Positions 34,984 through 45,282 of a DNA stretch of 64,000 nucleotides are shown piece by piece. Numbering within the stretch: position 1 is the stretch's first letter; every line of letters begins with the position of its first letter. Origin of the DNA: Dactylellina haptotyla. Lineage: Eukaryota; Ascomycota; Orbiliomycetes; Orbiliales; Orbiliaceae. Under the pieces are notes generated by a model that was given only the letters and a program-made list of their open reading frames with translations, was not told where the DNA came from and made no database searches. The stretch is taken from positions 1,178,001 through 1,242,000 of the forward strand of contig CM062384.1 in NCBI GenBank assembly GCA_031310005.1, in the 5' to 3' direction. The position numbers and the translations under genes are program-made.

Positions 34984-36981
34984 ATGTCGTGGAAGATGTC
35001 GCGGTCGCTTCTCGACCAGATCTCGCACTACAGCAGATTCCCGGCAACACCGGTGAGTCTACGACAGATGGTACAATTCGGCCAGAACCCATCGCCTGGT
35101 AGGTTTTTAATTCCTTTATGGACTGGATTTTATGGGGTTTGAGGCTTATCAATGGGGAACAGGTACACTGTTTAGAGCATCCCAGTTCTTGAGTGAGGAG
35201 TTGCCAATCAGACTGGCACATCGAGTGAGAGAGCTGAACAACCTGCCGGACGGGTTGGGCGAGATGCCCTCTATTCAGAAAGTCGCAAACTGGTACGCCC
35301 AGTCGTTCGAGGTAAGAAAACATCGAATCTCCTGTCAATCTTGCATATATTCTTTGCATCTATCTGCCCTTTTGGTTTTGCATATTTGCGTCACTGCTCT
35401 CACTCGCTCGCTTTCCTCTCACGACGGGGCGACCATGCGGCCGCTGCCCATCAGCCAGCCAGCCATGTGAAAGTGACTCAATTTCGGCTGCCCGGCTCTT
35501 TTTGAGTTGTGTTGCGGCCGGCCTCGGGCAGTTTGCTGGGGGACGTCACCGCAACACATCGCACCATCGGAACATTCCCTCGCTTAGTTTTCGTTTTCGA
35601 GAAACATGCCCATGATCCCGATCCTTGATTTCCGTCGATGCAGCGAAGCTAACTTTATCGGCTTGACATGGGTCGGGCGAAATTGCCTCGGCCCAACGGG
35701 AGCCATCCGCACTGCTTTATAGGAAATAACCACTCTTCCAAAGCCTGCCCTATCGGCAGACGTCAAGAATGCTTTGATCCGAGGGACCCGAGGGGCCCCT
35801 CTGCAGCTGTCAATGACGACGGAAAATCCCTCGATAACAAAGGGGATGTATACAAGTTCTCCAGTGTATGGAAACACAAATAACGGCGCTAGGAAGGTGG
35901 CCGCCGCCGGCCGGTATGTTCCCGATAGCACAAAATCATTGCAGGGGTTGCAGCGTGGGAGTAGCCAGCGTCCGCAGGATGTTGACGACCGTGAATTTGA
36001 GCACAGCCGCTATTATGCCACCATTGACGAGGGCGTCAGATGGCCGTCCGAGATCCTTGACTACAACAAAAAATTCACGGACACCCTAAAGACGATCAAA
36101 AAGAGACACGACCCTGTCCTCACCACTGTCGGTAAGTAGTGCTTATCATCTCCTATTTGTAATGATACGAGCTCGTGCTAATTTGAGCCTTACATTACAG
36201 CACTGGGTATCAATGAGTACAAGAAGCAGCGTCAGAGGAATGGCATCGATGATACAATCCAGTCCTTCCTTGACAGATTCTACATGTCTCGTATCGGCAT
36301 CCGTATGCTGATCGGTCAACATGTTGCACTCAATGAACAACCCAGTGTGAAAGACCATGTCGGCATCATCTGCACCAAGACTAATGTGAAAGAGCTCGCT
36401 GAAGAGGCCATCGATAACGCAAGATACATTTGCGAGAATTACTATGGTCTCTTCCAGGCTCCTCAGGTTCAACTCGTCTGCAAGGATGACTTGAACTTCA
36501 TGTATGTTCCTGGTCACTTGTCGCACATGCTGTTCGAGACTCTCAAAAACAGTCTCCGTGCTGTTGTCGAGACCCACGGTGTTGATGAGGAGAACTTCCC
36601 TGCCGTCAAGGTCGTTGTTGCCGAGGGCAAGGAAGATATCACCATCAAGATCTCTGACGAGGGTGGTGGTATCCCAAGAAGTGCCATTCCATTGGTCTGG
36701 ACCTACATGTACACCACTGTCGACAAGACTCCAGATATCGAGCCGGGCTTTGAGAAGAACGACTTCCAGGCTCCGCTCGCTGGTTTTGGGTACGGTCTGC
36801 CTATCTCTAGACTGTATGCTCGATACTTCGGTGGTGATCTCAAGTTGATCAGCATGGAAGGGTAAGCTGATATTCCGTCACCAATTGATCACCACAACTA
36901 CTAACAATATATCTTAGATATGGCACTGATGTCTACCTCCATCTCAACCGTTTGAGCACCTCGTCCGAGCCACTCAACTAA
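34984..36981 (+). CDS. Mitochondrial pyruvate dehydrogenase kinase-type protein (PDK/BCKDK family)
   Basis: Five exons (34984-35098, 35163-35311, 35723-36131, 36201-36861, 36918-36981) give 465 residues with consistent phases. The start MSWKMSRSLLDQISHY and the stretch LFRASQFLSEELPIRLAHR are the helical PDK N-domain. The third exon begins EITTLPKPALSADVKNAL after an unusually long 411-nt intron, with a fungal-specific linker before the helix RYYATIDEGVRWPSEI. The GHKL ATPase part shows the N-box HMLFETLKNSLRA, the G1 box SDEGGGIP and the G2 box GFGYGLPISRLYARYFGGDL. Family members phosphorylate the E1 alpha subunit of pyruvate (or branched-chain) dehydrogenase in the mitochondrial matrix and so switch it off. 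I cannot decide between the yeast Pkp1 and Pkp2 equivalents. Confidence 0.92.
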
Positions 36982-37782
36982 TTCTTCTCGCCTATAACAT
37001 TCGAAATATAACCGTCTCCGACCTCACAATACCTATCTTCTCAATATAATATCCTCATTACGTTTCTACTTCAACCCATTCACCAGAATGGGATACTGTT
37101 TTAACAACAGCTTACGACGAATTCTTTTAACGATTTTTGACGAATGTCTCTTTATCTTTACTTCCTTTCTCAATCTCGATTTATTCCAACCTCAGGCTGA
37201 ACCTCTCGATTTTCCTTCTCCACCGGTGGGGTAGCCCACTCACTTACGACTTTCATCACTATATTATATTTTCTATTTAACACCAACCACAATTGTATAC
37301 TAGCTTATGATACCTACGGTGTATATTTTTTCTCTTTTTCTCTTTTTATCTTTCGTTCAATGTTCACGGTGGGAATCTGGCAACTTATTTATCTTCTTCT
37401 TTTTGTTGTTCTGGGAATTGGCTTTTTATCTTTACCGGCGACCTTCAAGGTATTCCTTTTGTCTTTGTTTTGGTTTTTATTCTACGGGTTTATTTACTTC
37501 CTTCGTTTCAAATGGGCGGGATCTGTACGACGTATCGTTTTTGATAACCAAAAGTGGAGTTTTTTCTTTTCCGTTTGTCTCTTCTTAGGAATATGATATC
37601 TCCTTTCTTCTTTCTCTCATCAATTTGCTGTTACATGATATTATTTTTACCGAAATCCTGTAAACAGTGGCGGGGGAAAGAATGATAACCGAATAAATAA
37701 ATAAATAAACTCTATTACTCTGGATTCTTTCTGCTTCGCAGCATATAAAATAAGTATTTCATAATTATGAATACTAAGTTGA
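36982..37782. other. Intergenic between convergent genes
   Basis: This holds the PDK 3' flank and the end of the coiled-coil gene. It is T-rich on the plus strand with several short hydrophobic-looking frames that are low-complexity artefacts. An AATAAATAAATAAATAAA run at about 37693 may serve as an A-rich 3'-end signal. Confidence 0.4.
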
Positions 37783-39074
37783 TCATACATCTCCACCTAA
37801 CCGTCTAATATCTGCTTTCGTCTGCTCTATATCCTCGAGTATCTGTGCATACTTTACCACATCTCTCTTAACTCCCTCCCCGAATCCTTCGTACTCCTCC
37901 AACTCGCCCTCCGCTTTCCTCCCCTGCTTTTTCAACCGGACTTTGGTGTCCTCTAGGTGTTCTTTGTAAAATGCCAGTGCGTTGACGGTATCCTGATCGT
38001 ACAGTCTATCCAGGGCTTCGAAATACATTATCTTCACTTTGCCTTCGAGGGAGTCGGACACCAAGGACAGGTGTTTCGCTTGGGTCTTTTGCGCCCGGGC
38101 TGTCAAGCCGTGTTTTGTCTGTTCGACCAGTTTTATGGTGGAGGAGATTAGGTTTCTGTTCAATTCTGCGAGTTGGAGAGAGCGCTGGAGGGATTGACAG
38201 CGGATTTGGTGGAGGGATTGGCGATGGAGGTCGAGAGTGTCCAGGCGGGTGGAGATAGTTGATGGGAGAGTGAAGGGGTTTGGGTCTGGATTGGTGTCAC
38301 TGGTGCACATGTTGGCGAGGTCGGTGGCATCTTCGAGGAGGATTTTGTTGAGTGATTTGCAGATTAGGGGGAGTCCTTCCTGTGGAGCGTTAGTTTTGCT
38401 GTTTAATTGAGTGAAAGGTTTTCAGCTATATATGTGCTCATACTAGGAAGAATGCTTCGTCGTCTTTTCTAAGGACGGCGCCGGAGTTCTGGCTTGATAG
38501 GTAGAGGTCTATCACTTCTCTTAGCTGCGGTGGAGATATTAGCTATTGACTATGTTACGAGGGTTGATAGTAATTGGGGACCAACATCTGCTGGTAAATC
38601 ATTTAAGGTATGGATCAGCCTCTGGCGAATTATTTTCGTTCGTGCTAGGTCTTCACGGATCACCGTGAGTCTCTGCAATAGTATCAATTGGTAAATGCGC
38701 TAAAAAAGAGAGTTGGTGAAGCTGATGTAACCAAGCTCACCTTGTCGACATCCTGGCTCTCTTTGATACTCTGGTTCGACAGCTTCGAGGACGCGTCCGG
38801 GTTCAGCTTGTTTGTTTTAAGATCCTGAAAGACCGCCTGGAACTGTGGGTTCTTTTGTAGAACCTCGTCGGGGAATATGGGTATCATGGCCCGCCAATGC
38901 ACCGAGTCTTCAAGTCGGCTGCTGTAGTATGGAGCGCCGTGGAGTGGATCAGGTGGAGGTCCTTCTGTGATGTTGTGCAGTTCCACAAACCGCCTTTGTG
39001 TTGCGCGCCGTAGTGCCAAGCTTTTCTAGTTCAAGATCGCCTGAGTCCTTCAACACGGTCTGCCAATTGCTCAT
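37783..39074 (-). CDS. Unassigned coiled-coil protein, four exons, start uncertain
   Basis: Clear exons on the minus strand are 38741 to about 39019, 38559-38672, 38444-38524 and 37783-38379, joined in phase 0 at GTGAGC, GTAACA and GTATGA donors. The body reads SVHWRAMIPIFPDEVLQ, then RLTVIREDLARTKIIRQRL, LREVIDLYLSSQNSG and EGLPLICKSLNKILLED. A long helical segment follows with LHRQSLHQIRCQSLQRSLQ and ILEDIEQTKADIRRLGG at the end. This is a predominantly coiled-coil protein; a cytoskeletal or augmin-like subunit is a guess. The ATG at 39074 (MSNWQTVLKDSG) is one frame away from the exon that follows, with TAG intervening in the coding frame. It is joined only by a frameshift, a 31-nt intron or an unseen exon. 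The next in-frame ATG is at about 38887. The start is 71 bases from the divergent SNU66 start. Confidence 0.7.
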
Positions 39075-39144
39075 CGCGCGACCTCGTTATACCACCGCCT
39101 TCTCAACATTGTAGATATCACCAACATCGGCAATACCACCCGCG

Positions 39145-41307
39145 ATGGCGAACGATAACGTCGAGGAAATCTCCATCGAGGAGACGAACCGCATCCGTGT
39201 CTCTCTCGGCCTGAAACCGTTGCGAGGCACGGAGCCCGCGCCAGCACCACCAAAGGAAACCGCGCCGGCTAAGAAAGATGGGACTGGCGATGGCGAAATC
39301 TCAATCGAAGAGACCAATCGCCTGCGGATTGCGATGGGGCTGAAGCCTCTGAGGACTGATCCGGCGCCTGGTTCTGCACCTGCTGAAGACGACAACAGCT
39401 TCGACGCGCAGGAACGACGTGCTGCTGATAACTGGAAGAAGCACGAGGAGGACCTTTTGAAGAAGAAGAGAAGGGAAGAGGCTAAAGACCAGATCAGGAA
39501 GGCAAAGGATAAAGCTGATAGGGAAAGACTGCTGGAGGGTAAAGGGTTGGCGGATGATAGTGACGAGGACGATGCGAAAACGTGGATCAAGCAGGCGAAG
39601 AAGAGGCAGAAGAAGGCTGCTGCTCAGATTGAGAAGGATCTCAGGGAGCGTGAAGAGGAGGAGGCTCGTCTGAGGAAGGACTATTCCTCAAAAGATCTAG
39701 CTGGGTTGAAAGTTGGCCATGATCTTGATGACCTTGGAGACGATATCGATGGCACCGTTCTTACTTTGAAGGATTCTGAAATTCTTGCGGATGACGATGA
39801 AGGTAGGAATGGCACGGAATCACCTGGGACGCTGCATGGCTCAGATGCTGATAATTATATAGGAGACGAGCTTGAAAATGCCGGTTTGGTCGAAAAGCAA
39901 AAGCTCAAAGAACGTCTAGACGCCAAGAAGCGCAAGCCAGACTATAATCCCTACGGCGACGACGATGACGGCGAAGCAGGTGTTCTCTCGAAATACGATG
40001 ACGATATTGACCCAAATAAGAAGCGGAAATTCTTTGTCCTCGACGATAGTGGTTCTACAAACGCCGCTCCTCCCAAGAGCCTACAACGACAAATGCAGAT
40101 ATCCGAAAAACTTAAAAAGATCCCGATTAGTCTGGATATTCTCAAACCTGCGGCGGAGGAGCAATCGGATTACGTTGATCCGTCAACTATCAAGGTAAAG
40201 AAGCCAAAAAAGAAGAAAGTCCGAACTCAAAGACGTCTTGCTGAAGAGGATGATGATATATTCCTGCCTGAAGCTGTCACTATCAACGGAAATAACACCG
40301 CTGGTAATGCTGGTGGCAGCGCGATGAATGTAGACTCCGAGAACAGACCAAAGAAAGTTTTCGAGGAATCGTTTGTCGATGATGATGATTTGTCGGCCGC
40401 ATTGACGATCCAGCGACGGGCGGCGCTGAAGAAACAGAAGGCGCTGAATCCAGAAGAGCTGGCGAAGAAGCTCAAGGAGGAAGCTGCTGATGCGATGAAA
40501 GACGATGAGGAAGAGGCGCCTGGGATGATCATCGATGATACTACAGAGTTCGTTGGCAGTCTGCAGGCACCAATTCTCACCGAACGTCGACCTCGAGCTC
40601 CGAAGGCCGAAGTCAAGTCTGAGCCCGAATCGCCTGACGCTGATGCTGAAGGTGATCTCGCGATGGACGGTGCCGACTTCGGCAGGAGCGTATCTCCGGA
40701 AGCCCAGGAGGTCAAGAAGGAGCCTGCTGAGATAACATCGACTGGATTGGAAGAGGAGGCTACGATTGGCGTCGGCGTCGGCGCCATGTTGTCAATGTTG
40801 CGGCAGCGACAACTGGTGGACTCTGCAGTTGATCCGGAGTCGCATAGAAAGATGCAAGAGAAGGAAGCATTTTTGGCTCGCCAGCGCGTCGCTCAGCAGG
40901 AGGCTGATCGCAAGGCCAGAGCGGCTAGGGAGAGAGATCGTAACAGCGGTAAATTTGAAAAGATGTCTGCTCGTGAAAAGGAAGAATACGCTCGTTATGA
41001 GAATAAGATGCGAGACACCCAAGAGGCGAGAGAAGCTGCTGCTAGGTTTAAGGATTATAAACCTGATGTCAACATTGAGTATAAGGATGAACACGGAAGG
41101 GCGATGAACCAGAAGGAAGCGTTCAAGTATCTATCGCATCAATTTCACGGCAAGGGGTCGGGTAAGCAGAAGACGGAGAAGAAGCTTAAGAAGATTGAAG
41201 ATGAGAAGAAGAGAATGGCGGCGAGCAGTCTTAACCCTGAGGGAATGGTGGGCACGATTGCGGATACAGCGAAGAAGTCAAGGACGGCCGGAGTCAGACT
41301 CATGTGA
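39145..41307 (+). CDS. SNU66: Snu66/SART1, U4/U6.U5 tri-snRNP splicing factor with two Hub1-binding motifs
   Basis: A single intronless frame of 720 residues, about average for the family. The N-terminus carries two copies of the Hub1-interaction element: ISIEETNRIRVSLGLKPLR (about 9-27) and ISIEETNRLRIAMGLKPLR (about 52-70). Lysine/glutamate-rich helices follow, then LAGLKVGHDLDDL, KKRKFFVLDDSG, EEAPGMIIDDTTEFVGSL and the conserved C-terminal block FSHRFHGKGSGK-like LSHQFHGKGSGKQKTEKKLK. The factor is nuclear and needed for tri-snRNP function in pre-mRNA splicing. Binding of the ubiquitin-like Hub1 through these elements is known to modify use of weak 5' splice sites. The start (GCGATGG) is in good context. 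The promoter is shared with the divergent coiled-coil gene. Confidence 0.95.
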   Translation: MANDNVEEISIEETNRIRVSLGLKPLRGTEPAPAPPKETAPAKKDGTGDGEISIEETNRLRIAMGLKPLRTDPAPGSAPAEDDNSFDAQERRAADNWKKHEEDLLKKKRREEAKDQIRKAKDKADRERLLEGKGLADDSDEDDAKTWIKQAKKRQKKAAAQIEKDLREREEEEARLRKDYSSKDLAGLKVGHDLDDLGDDIDGTVLTLKDSEILADDDEGRNGTESPGTLHGSDADNYIGDELENAGLVEKQKLKERLDAKKRKPDYNPYGDDDDGEAGVLSKYDDDIDPNKKRKFFVLDDSGSTNAAPPKSLQRQMQISEKLKKIPISLDILKPAAEEQSDYVDPSTIKVKKPKKKKVRTQRRLAEEDDDIFLPEAVTINGNNTAGNAGGSAMNVDSENRPKKVFEESFVDDDDLSAALTIQRRAALKKQKALNPEELAKKLKEEAADAMKDDEEEAPGMIIDDTTEFVGSLQAPILTERRPRAPKAEVKSEPESPDADAEGDLAMDGADFGRSVSPEAQEVKKEPAEITSTGLEEEATIGVGVGAMLSMLRQRQLVDSAVDPESHRKMQEKEAFLARQRVAQQEADRKARAARERDRNSGKFEKMSAREKEEYARYENKMRDTQEAREAAARFKDYKPDVNIEYKDEHGRAMNQKEAFKYLSHQFHGKGSGKQKTEKKLKKIEDEKKRMAASSLNPEGMVGTIADTAKKSRTAGVRLM

Positions 41308-41482
41308 ATGCGCGTTTATAGAATGTACTTGGGAACTGCATTGGAGTTTGGAGGTTGTATTGTATCATTTGGTTTGATTGCTCTCTATGATATGCATCTC
41401 GTTCACTGTATATTACGTCGTAATTCTATCCTACAAAGCCTTGTCACACTGAAAACCACCACGATGCGCCTGATATGCTAGT

Positions 41483-42211
41483 TTAAAGGAGCTTTAGATG
41501 TCCGGTAATCTGATTGATGACGCTCTTCGGAGCTGGGCCAATGCCCAAGACCGTTGACGAACCGGCGGCGATTTGTGTCCTGCCCGCGTCGTGAACAACT
41601 TTCGCGACTAAGCCTAGACTCATAGCTTGGGCTTGTAGGGTTAGAAGCTCCTCCTCGGAATCGACTTTGAGAGCAATCTTGGCCTGTCCCATGTATTCCC
41701 AGCGTTTCAGTAGTAGAGGGGCGTGGCGGGAGACGGCTTTGTAGCAGGCGAGGGTGGCGTGGCCGCACTGGGCTGCCATCTTGCCTTTGGTCATGCCGAG
41801 ATCGGTTCTTACGCAAAAAACCTATTATTTAGTAGTAAGGTTAGGGATATAAACACTCTTGGGTGCTATTCGGCGACTCATGACACATTGGGTTTGTAAA
41901 GCACACACCAATTTACATTCCTCGCTGAGGGCACTGGCGCCGAAGTGGCTGTAATCTGATTGGATCATCGCTTCATTGTCACTATCCTCCTCTTCCTCTC
42001 CTTCCTCGGCTTCGCCCGCACTGATGTTTTCAAAGGAGTCTTTTAGGGAAGCGGACGAGGATTTGGATTTGGAGAGAGCTGCTGGAGGCGGCGCGGGGAG
42101 ATCACGAATCCGGGTGGTGCTGGAGCCAATGATGTAGCCGCCCAGGCCGCTGGCAACGACGGTGACGAGCAGGGCGAGGAGGAAGTTGGGCGGGAAGTCG
42201 AGGCGGATCAT
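41483..42211 (-). CDS. PTH2: Peptidyl-tRNA hydrolase 2 (Pth2), membrane-anchored
   Basis: Two exons, 41909-42211 and 41483-41821, give 213 residues. An N-terminal hydrophobic anchor (about 10-30, [20 protein letters not shown]) is followed by an acidic linker. The catalytic domain spans the splice: EECKL joins [18 protein letters not shown], then [30 protein letters not shown] and [12 protein letters not shown]. Pth2 hydrolyses peptidyl-tRNA dropped from ribosomes (EC 3.1.1.29); in yeast it sits on the mitochondrial outer membrane. The intron uses GTGTGT and AATAG. The 3' end lies 175 bases from that of convergent SNU66. Confidence 0.95.
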
Positions 42212-42971
42212 TCTTACAACTGGCTGACTGCGGGGAGGATGTGTCGATGAGCGGCGTGGAAGTGGTCGAGGATCGTGTTCGTGTTTTTTTTGGTGAGGTT
42301 ACTCTTTTGGGCGGTTGTCTGTGTGACACATCGCCGGACCCCGTCGACACCACAACGCTTCGCCCGGTTGGAGGTATATGCGTATATATACAAGTATCTA
42401 TATATGCCTATTATATGATTATATGCCACTAGCAGCGATGATGGTTCCTATGCTAGCTTGGTTCGAAATAGAGCTGTGTGGAAGCCGCTCTAGCGTCGGC
42501 ATGTGAGGGGCGAGTGAGGACATGCGCATCAGATAATGCCGGGCGATCGCCTGATAGCCGGCTAATTGTCCGTCAGGGCACAAATTGCTGAAAGAGTTAG
42601 CTCGTTCAGCCAGCAGCTCGCCGATTGGCCGAAGTTCCTTCCGCTCCCACTATGATGCAAGGTCACAGTGGTGCTCTGAACGGCGTCAAAAAATTTTGAC
42701 AGTTGCTGGCGTGGTGCGAAAAAACAAGCGAGCTCTCTCCGGCCGGTTCTCGCTCTCAGACTCTCTCCTTCTCGTCCTCACTCGTCTCTGCTAGGGCTAG
42801 CTGACCTTCCTCTCCCTGCCATTGCTCATCCAATATATCGTCCCTTTCCGCCTTCTTCCTCGTTCTCAGGTCTTCCTCTTGTCTCGTACCCAACCCTCTG
42901 GTCGAACTCCTCTCCCCTCAATCAATTGTGTGTGTGTGTCTCGCTTTTTATTCTTTCTTTAAATATAAAGG
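42212..42971. other. Intergenic, PTH2 and AAT divergent promoters
   Basis: This is 760 bases between two divergent start codons. The AAT-proximal half is C/T-rich (42740-42930) and looks like a 5' leader. It includes CTCTCCTTCTCGTCCTC and a short (GT)n at about 42926. No gene. Confidence 0.5.
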
Positions 42972-44800
42972 ATGCAGGCTATTACTCGCTCGTCGCTGAG
43001 TGCCGTGCGCGCTTCGGCCCGGCGAAGCGTATTTTCATCCCGAGCCGGAGCTCATGCTGTTCGGACCGTGTCCGCTTGGTCCAAGGTTCCGGAGGGCCCC
43101 CCAGTAAGTCTCTATTCCCCCAGAGACATTATCACCGTGCATTTTATTTCTTATTTTTCCTGTTGGTTTCTCGGCTGGAATGGGTGGTGGATGGACCGCG
43201 CGCGGGAAATAGTTTCTCCACTGTTGTCGTTACACTAGATATCTTGCTAACCTATCATATCGTGCATATCTAGGATGTAAGCCTTTTTATCGCCCCGGGT
43301 CAATTGATAAGAACGCAGCTTTGGTGTGTTTTTTTGGTGACTAATCTCGTTTCCGTCGCGGTTCGGATTATATAGGCCATTCTAGGTTGGTTTATCCATG
43401 CTGTGTGTGCTGTTGTATAATCTTCCAGTGATGCTGATATATTTTGTCCGCAGGTATCACCGAGGCTTTCAAGGCCGATAAGAACCCAAAGAAGGTCAAT
43501 GTCGGTGAGTTCAACCCCCTCCTATATTTCTCAAACACGAGGGAAATGCCCTTGCTGATATAATCTCTCAGGTGTCGGTGCGTACCGTGATGACAAGGGC
43601 AAGCCATACGTTCTCCCATCCGTCCGAGCAGCCGAAGAGAAAATCTTTGGCGAAGGTGTCGACAAGGAATACGCCGGCATCACCGGTGTCCCCAACTTTG
43701 TTAAGGCCGCCGCCGTCCTCGCCTATGGCAATGACTCCACCCCGTTGAAGGAGAACCGCATCTCCATCACCCAATCGATATCCGGAACCGGCGCCCTCAG
43801 AATTGGTGGCGACTTCCTCGCTAGATTCTTCCCAGGCGAGAAGACCATCTACATCCCAACCCCATCCTGGGCCAACCACAAGGCCGTCTTCACCGACTCT
43901 GGTTTGAAAGTTCAGCAGTACAGGTACTACGACAAGACCAAGATCGCCCTCGACGAGGCTGGTATGCTCGAGGACATCAAGGCTGCTCCCAACGGCTCCA
44001 TCATCCTCCTCCACGCCTGCGCCCACAACCCCACCGGTATCGACCCAACCCAGGCGCAATGGAAGGAAGTCTCCAAAATCATCAAGGAGAAGGGACACTT
44101 CGCTTTCTTCGACATGGCCTACCAGGGTTTCGCTTCCGGTGATACCAACGGAGACGCCTTCGCCGTCCGCCACTTCGTTGAGGAGGGTCACAACATTGCC
44201 CTCTGCCAGTCTTTCGCCAAGAACATGGGTCTCTACGGTGAGAGAGTTGGAGCTTTCTCACTCGTTTGCGGTTCCGCCGAGGAGAAGAAGGCGGTTGACT
44301 CCCAGCTTAAGATCCTCATCCGCCCAATGTACAGGTATGTTATCGTGATTTATTGTTACTCATTGAACGTCAAATGCTAACGTGTATATTACTAGCAACC
44401 CACCTATCAATGGTGCCCGCATCGCCAGCCAGATCCTCAACGACCCAGAATTGAACAAGCAATGGCTCTCTGAAGTCAAGGGAATGGCTGATCGCATCAT
44501 CGTCATGCGTGAATCCCTCAAATCTGAGCTCGAGAGACTCGGTTCCCAGAAGGACTGGTCCCACATCACCTCCCAGGTATACCCTATATCCCCCCTTACA
44601 AAGTATTTAGAGTTAGGCTAATATGGATGATGTAGATTGGTATGTTTACCTACACTGGTCTCACTCCAGAGCAGGTTGACCGTCTCGCCAAGGAATTCTC
44701 CATCTATGGAACCCGCGATGGACGTATGTCTGTTGCCGGTATGACCTCTGGCAATGTCGGGTACCTCGCCGAGGCTATCCACAAGGTCACTTCCTCGTAA
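42972..44800 (+). CDS. AAT1: Aspartate aminotransferase, mitochondrial, with 3-nt and 10-nt micro-exons
   Basis: Seven exons (42972-43103, 43274-43276, 43376-43385, 43454-43504, 43572-44334, 44396-44576, 44636-44800) give 434 residues with all phases consistent. The enzyme interconverts aspartate and 2-oxoglutarate with oxaloacetate and glutamate using PLP, in the matrix. The first exon is an Arg/Ser/Ala-rich presequence ending KVPEGPP. The two micro-exons supply Asp and Ala-Ile-Leu, restoring the invariant PPDAILGITEAF. Other marks: [60 protein letters not shown], and the PLP lysine K282 in [15 protein letters not shown]. The C-terminus [17 protein letters not shown] is standard. Confidence 0.96.
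43274..43276 (+). other. AAT1: AAT micro-exon, 3 nt
   Basis: A single codon, GAT, lies between CATATCTAG and GTAAGC. It encodes the Asp of the conserved PPDAILG motif. The upstream intron (43104-43273, 170 nt) has a GCTAAC branch site at 43246-43251; the downstream one (43277-43375, 99 nt) has GACTAAT at 43339-43345. Skipping it would keep the frame and lose one residue, so a model without it is possible. The splice sites and the residue both argue for it. Confidence 0.8.
43376..43385 (+). other. AAT1: AAT micro-exon, 10 nt
   Basis: GCCATTCTAG is bounded by TTATATAG and GTTGGT. It encodes Ala-Ile-Leu and the first base of Gly, which is completed by GT at 43454. Because 10 is not a multiple of three, skipping it breaks the frame, so this exon is required for the enzyme. 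The donor GTTGGT is weak. Confidence 0.88.
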
Positions 44801-45282
44801 ACCTGGCATCTTCTTCCTTCTCGTATTCATGCATTTCGAGGGCGGATTTTATTGTAGATACTTTTTTTAAGTTTTGGAGGAGATCTATTCGTAGTGGTGG
44901 TCAATTGACGATACATTTTTCTTGTATTTATAGCTATATGATATAAGTACGGTTAGAATCTGGCCATTGCGACATTTTAGAGGTAAAAACCAAAATATTT
45001 CTCTACGTATTTCCTATTCTTACCGTGTAGATGTTATCCTAAGTGACACAACGCATTTTACCCACTCTTACAATTGGCCAACCTCTAATAGTTTGAGAAT
45101 GAGGCTGAAAGCTTTCATATCAATATGCAGTCACCTGCGGTCTTGGGGAGCGGCAGGACTAAATATTTAAAATAGAGCCACAGGTGCGATTTCACGGGAT
45201 CAGAACCTTCCCTCATCTTCCCCCTTAGTCGCCAGTCGCCCCGGCTGCCGTAGCCGTTCGAATATCTCCAACTTTCGCGGCA
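44801..45282. other. Intergenic, AAT 3' flank and kinase promoter
   Basis: This is 480 bases with no coding potential. The first half is the AAT 3' flank with T runs; the last 100 bases before 45283 form the kinase leader. Confidence 0.4.
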
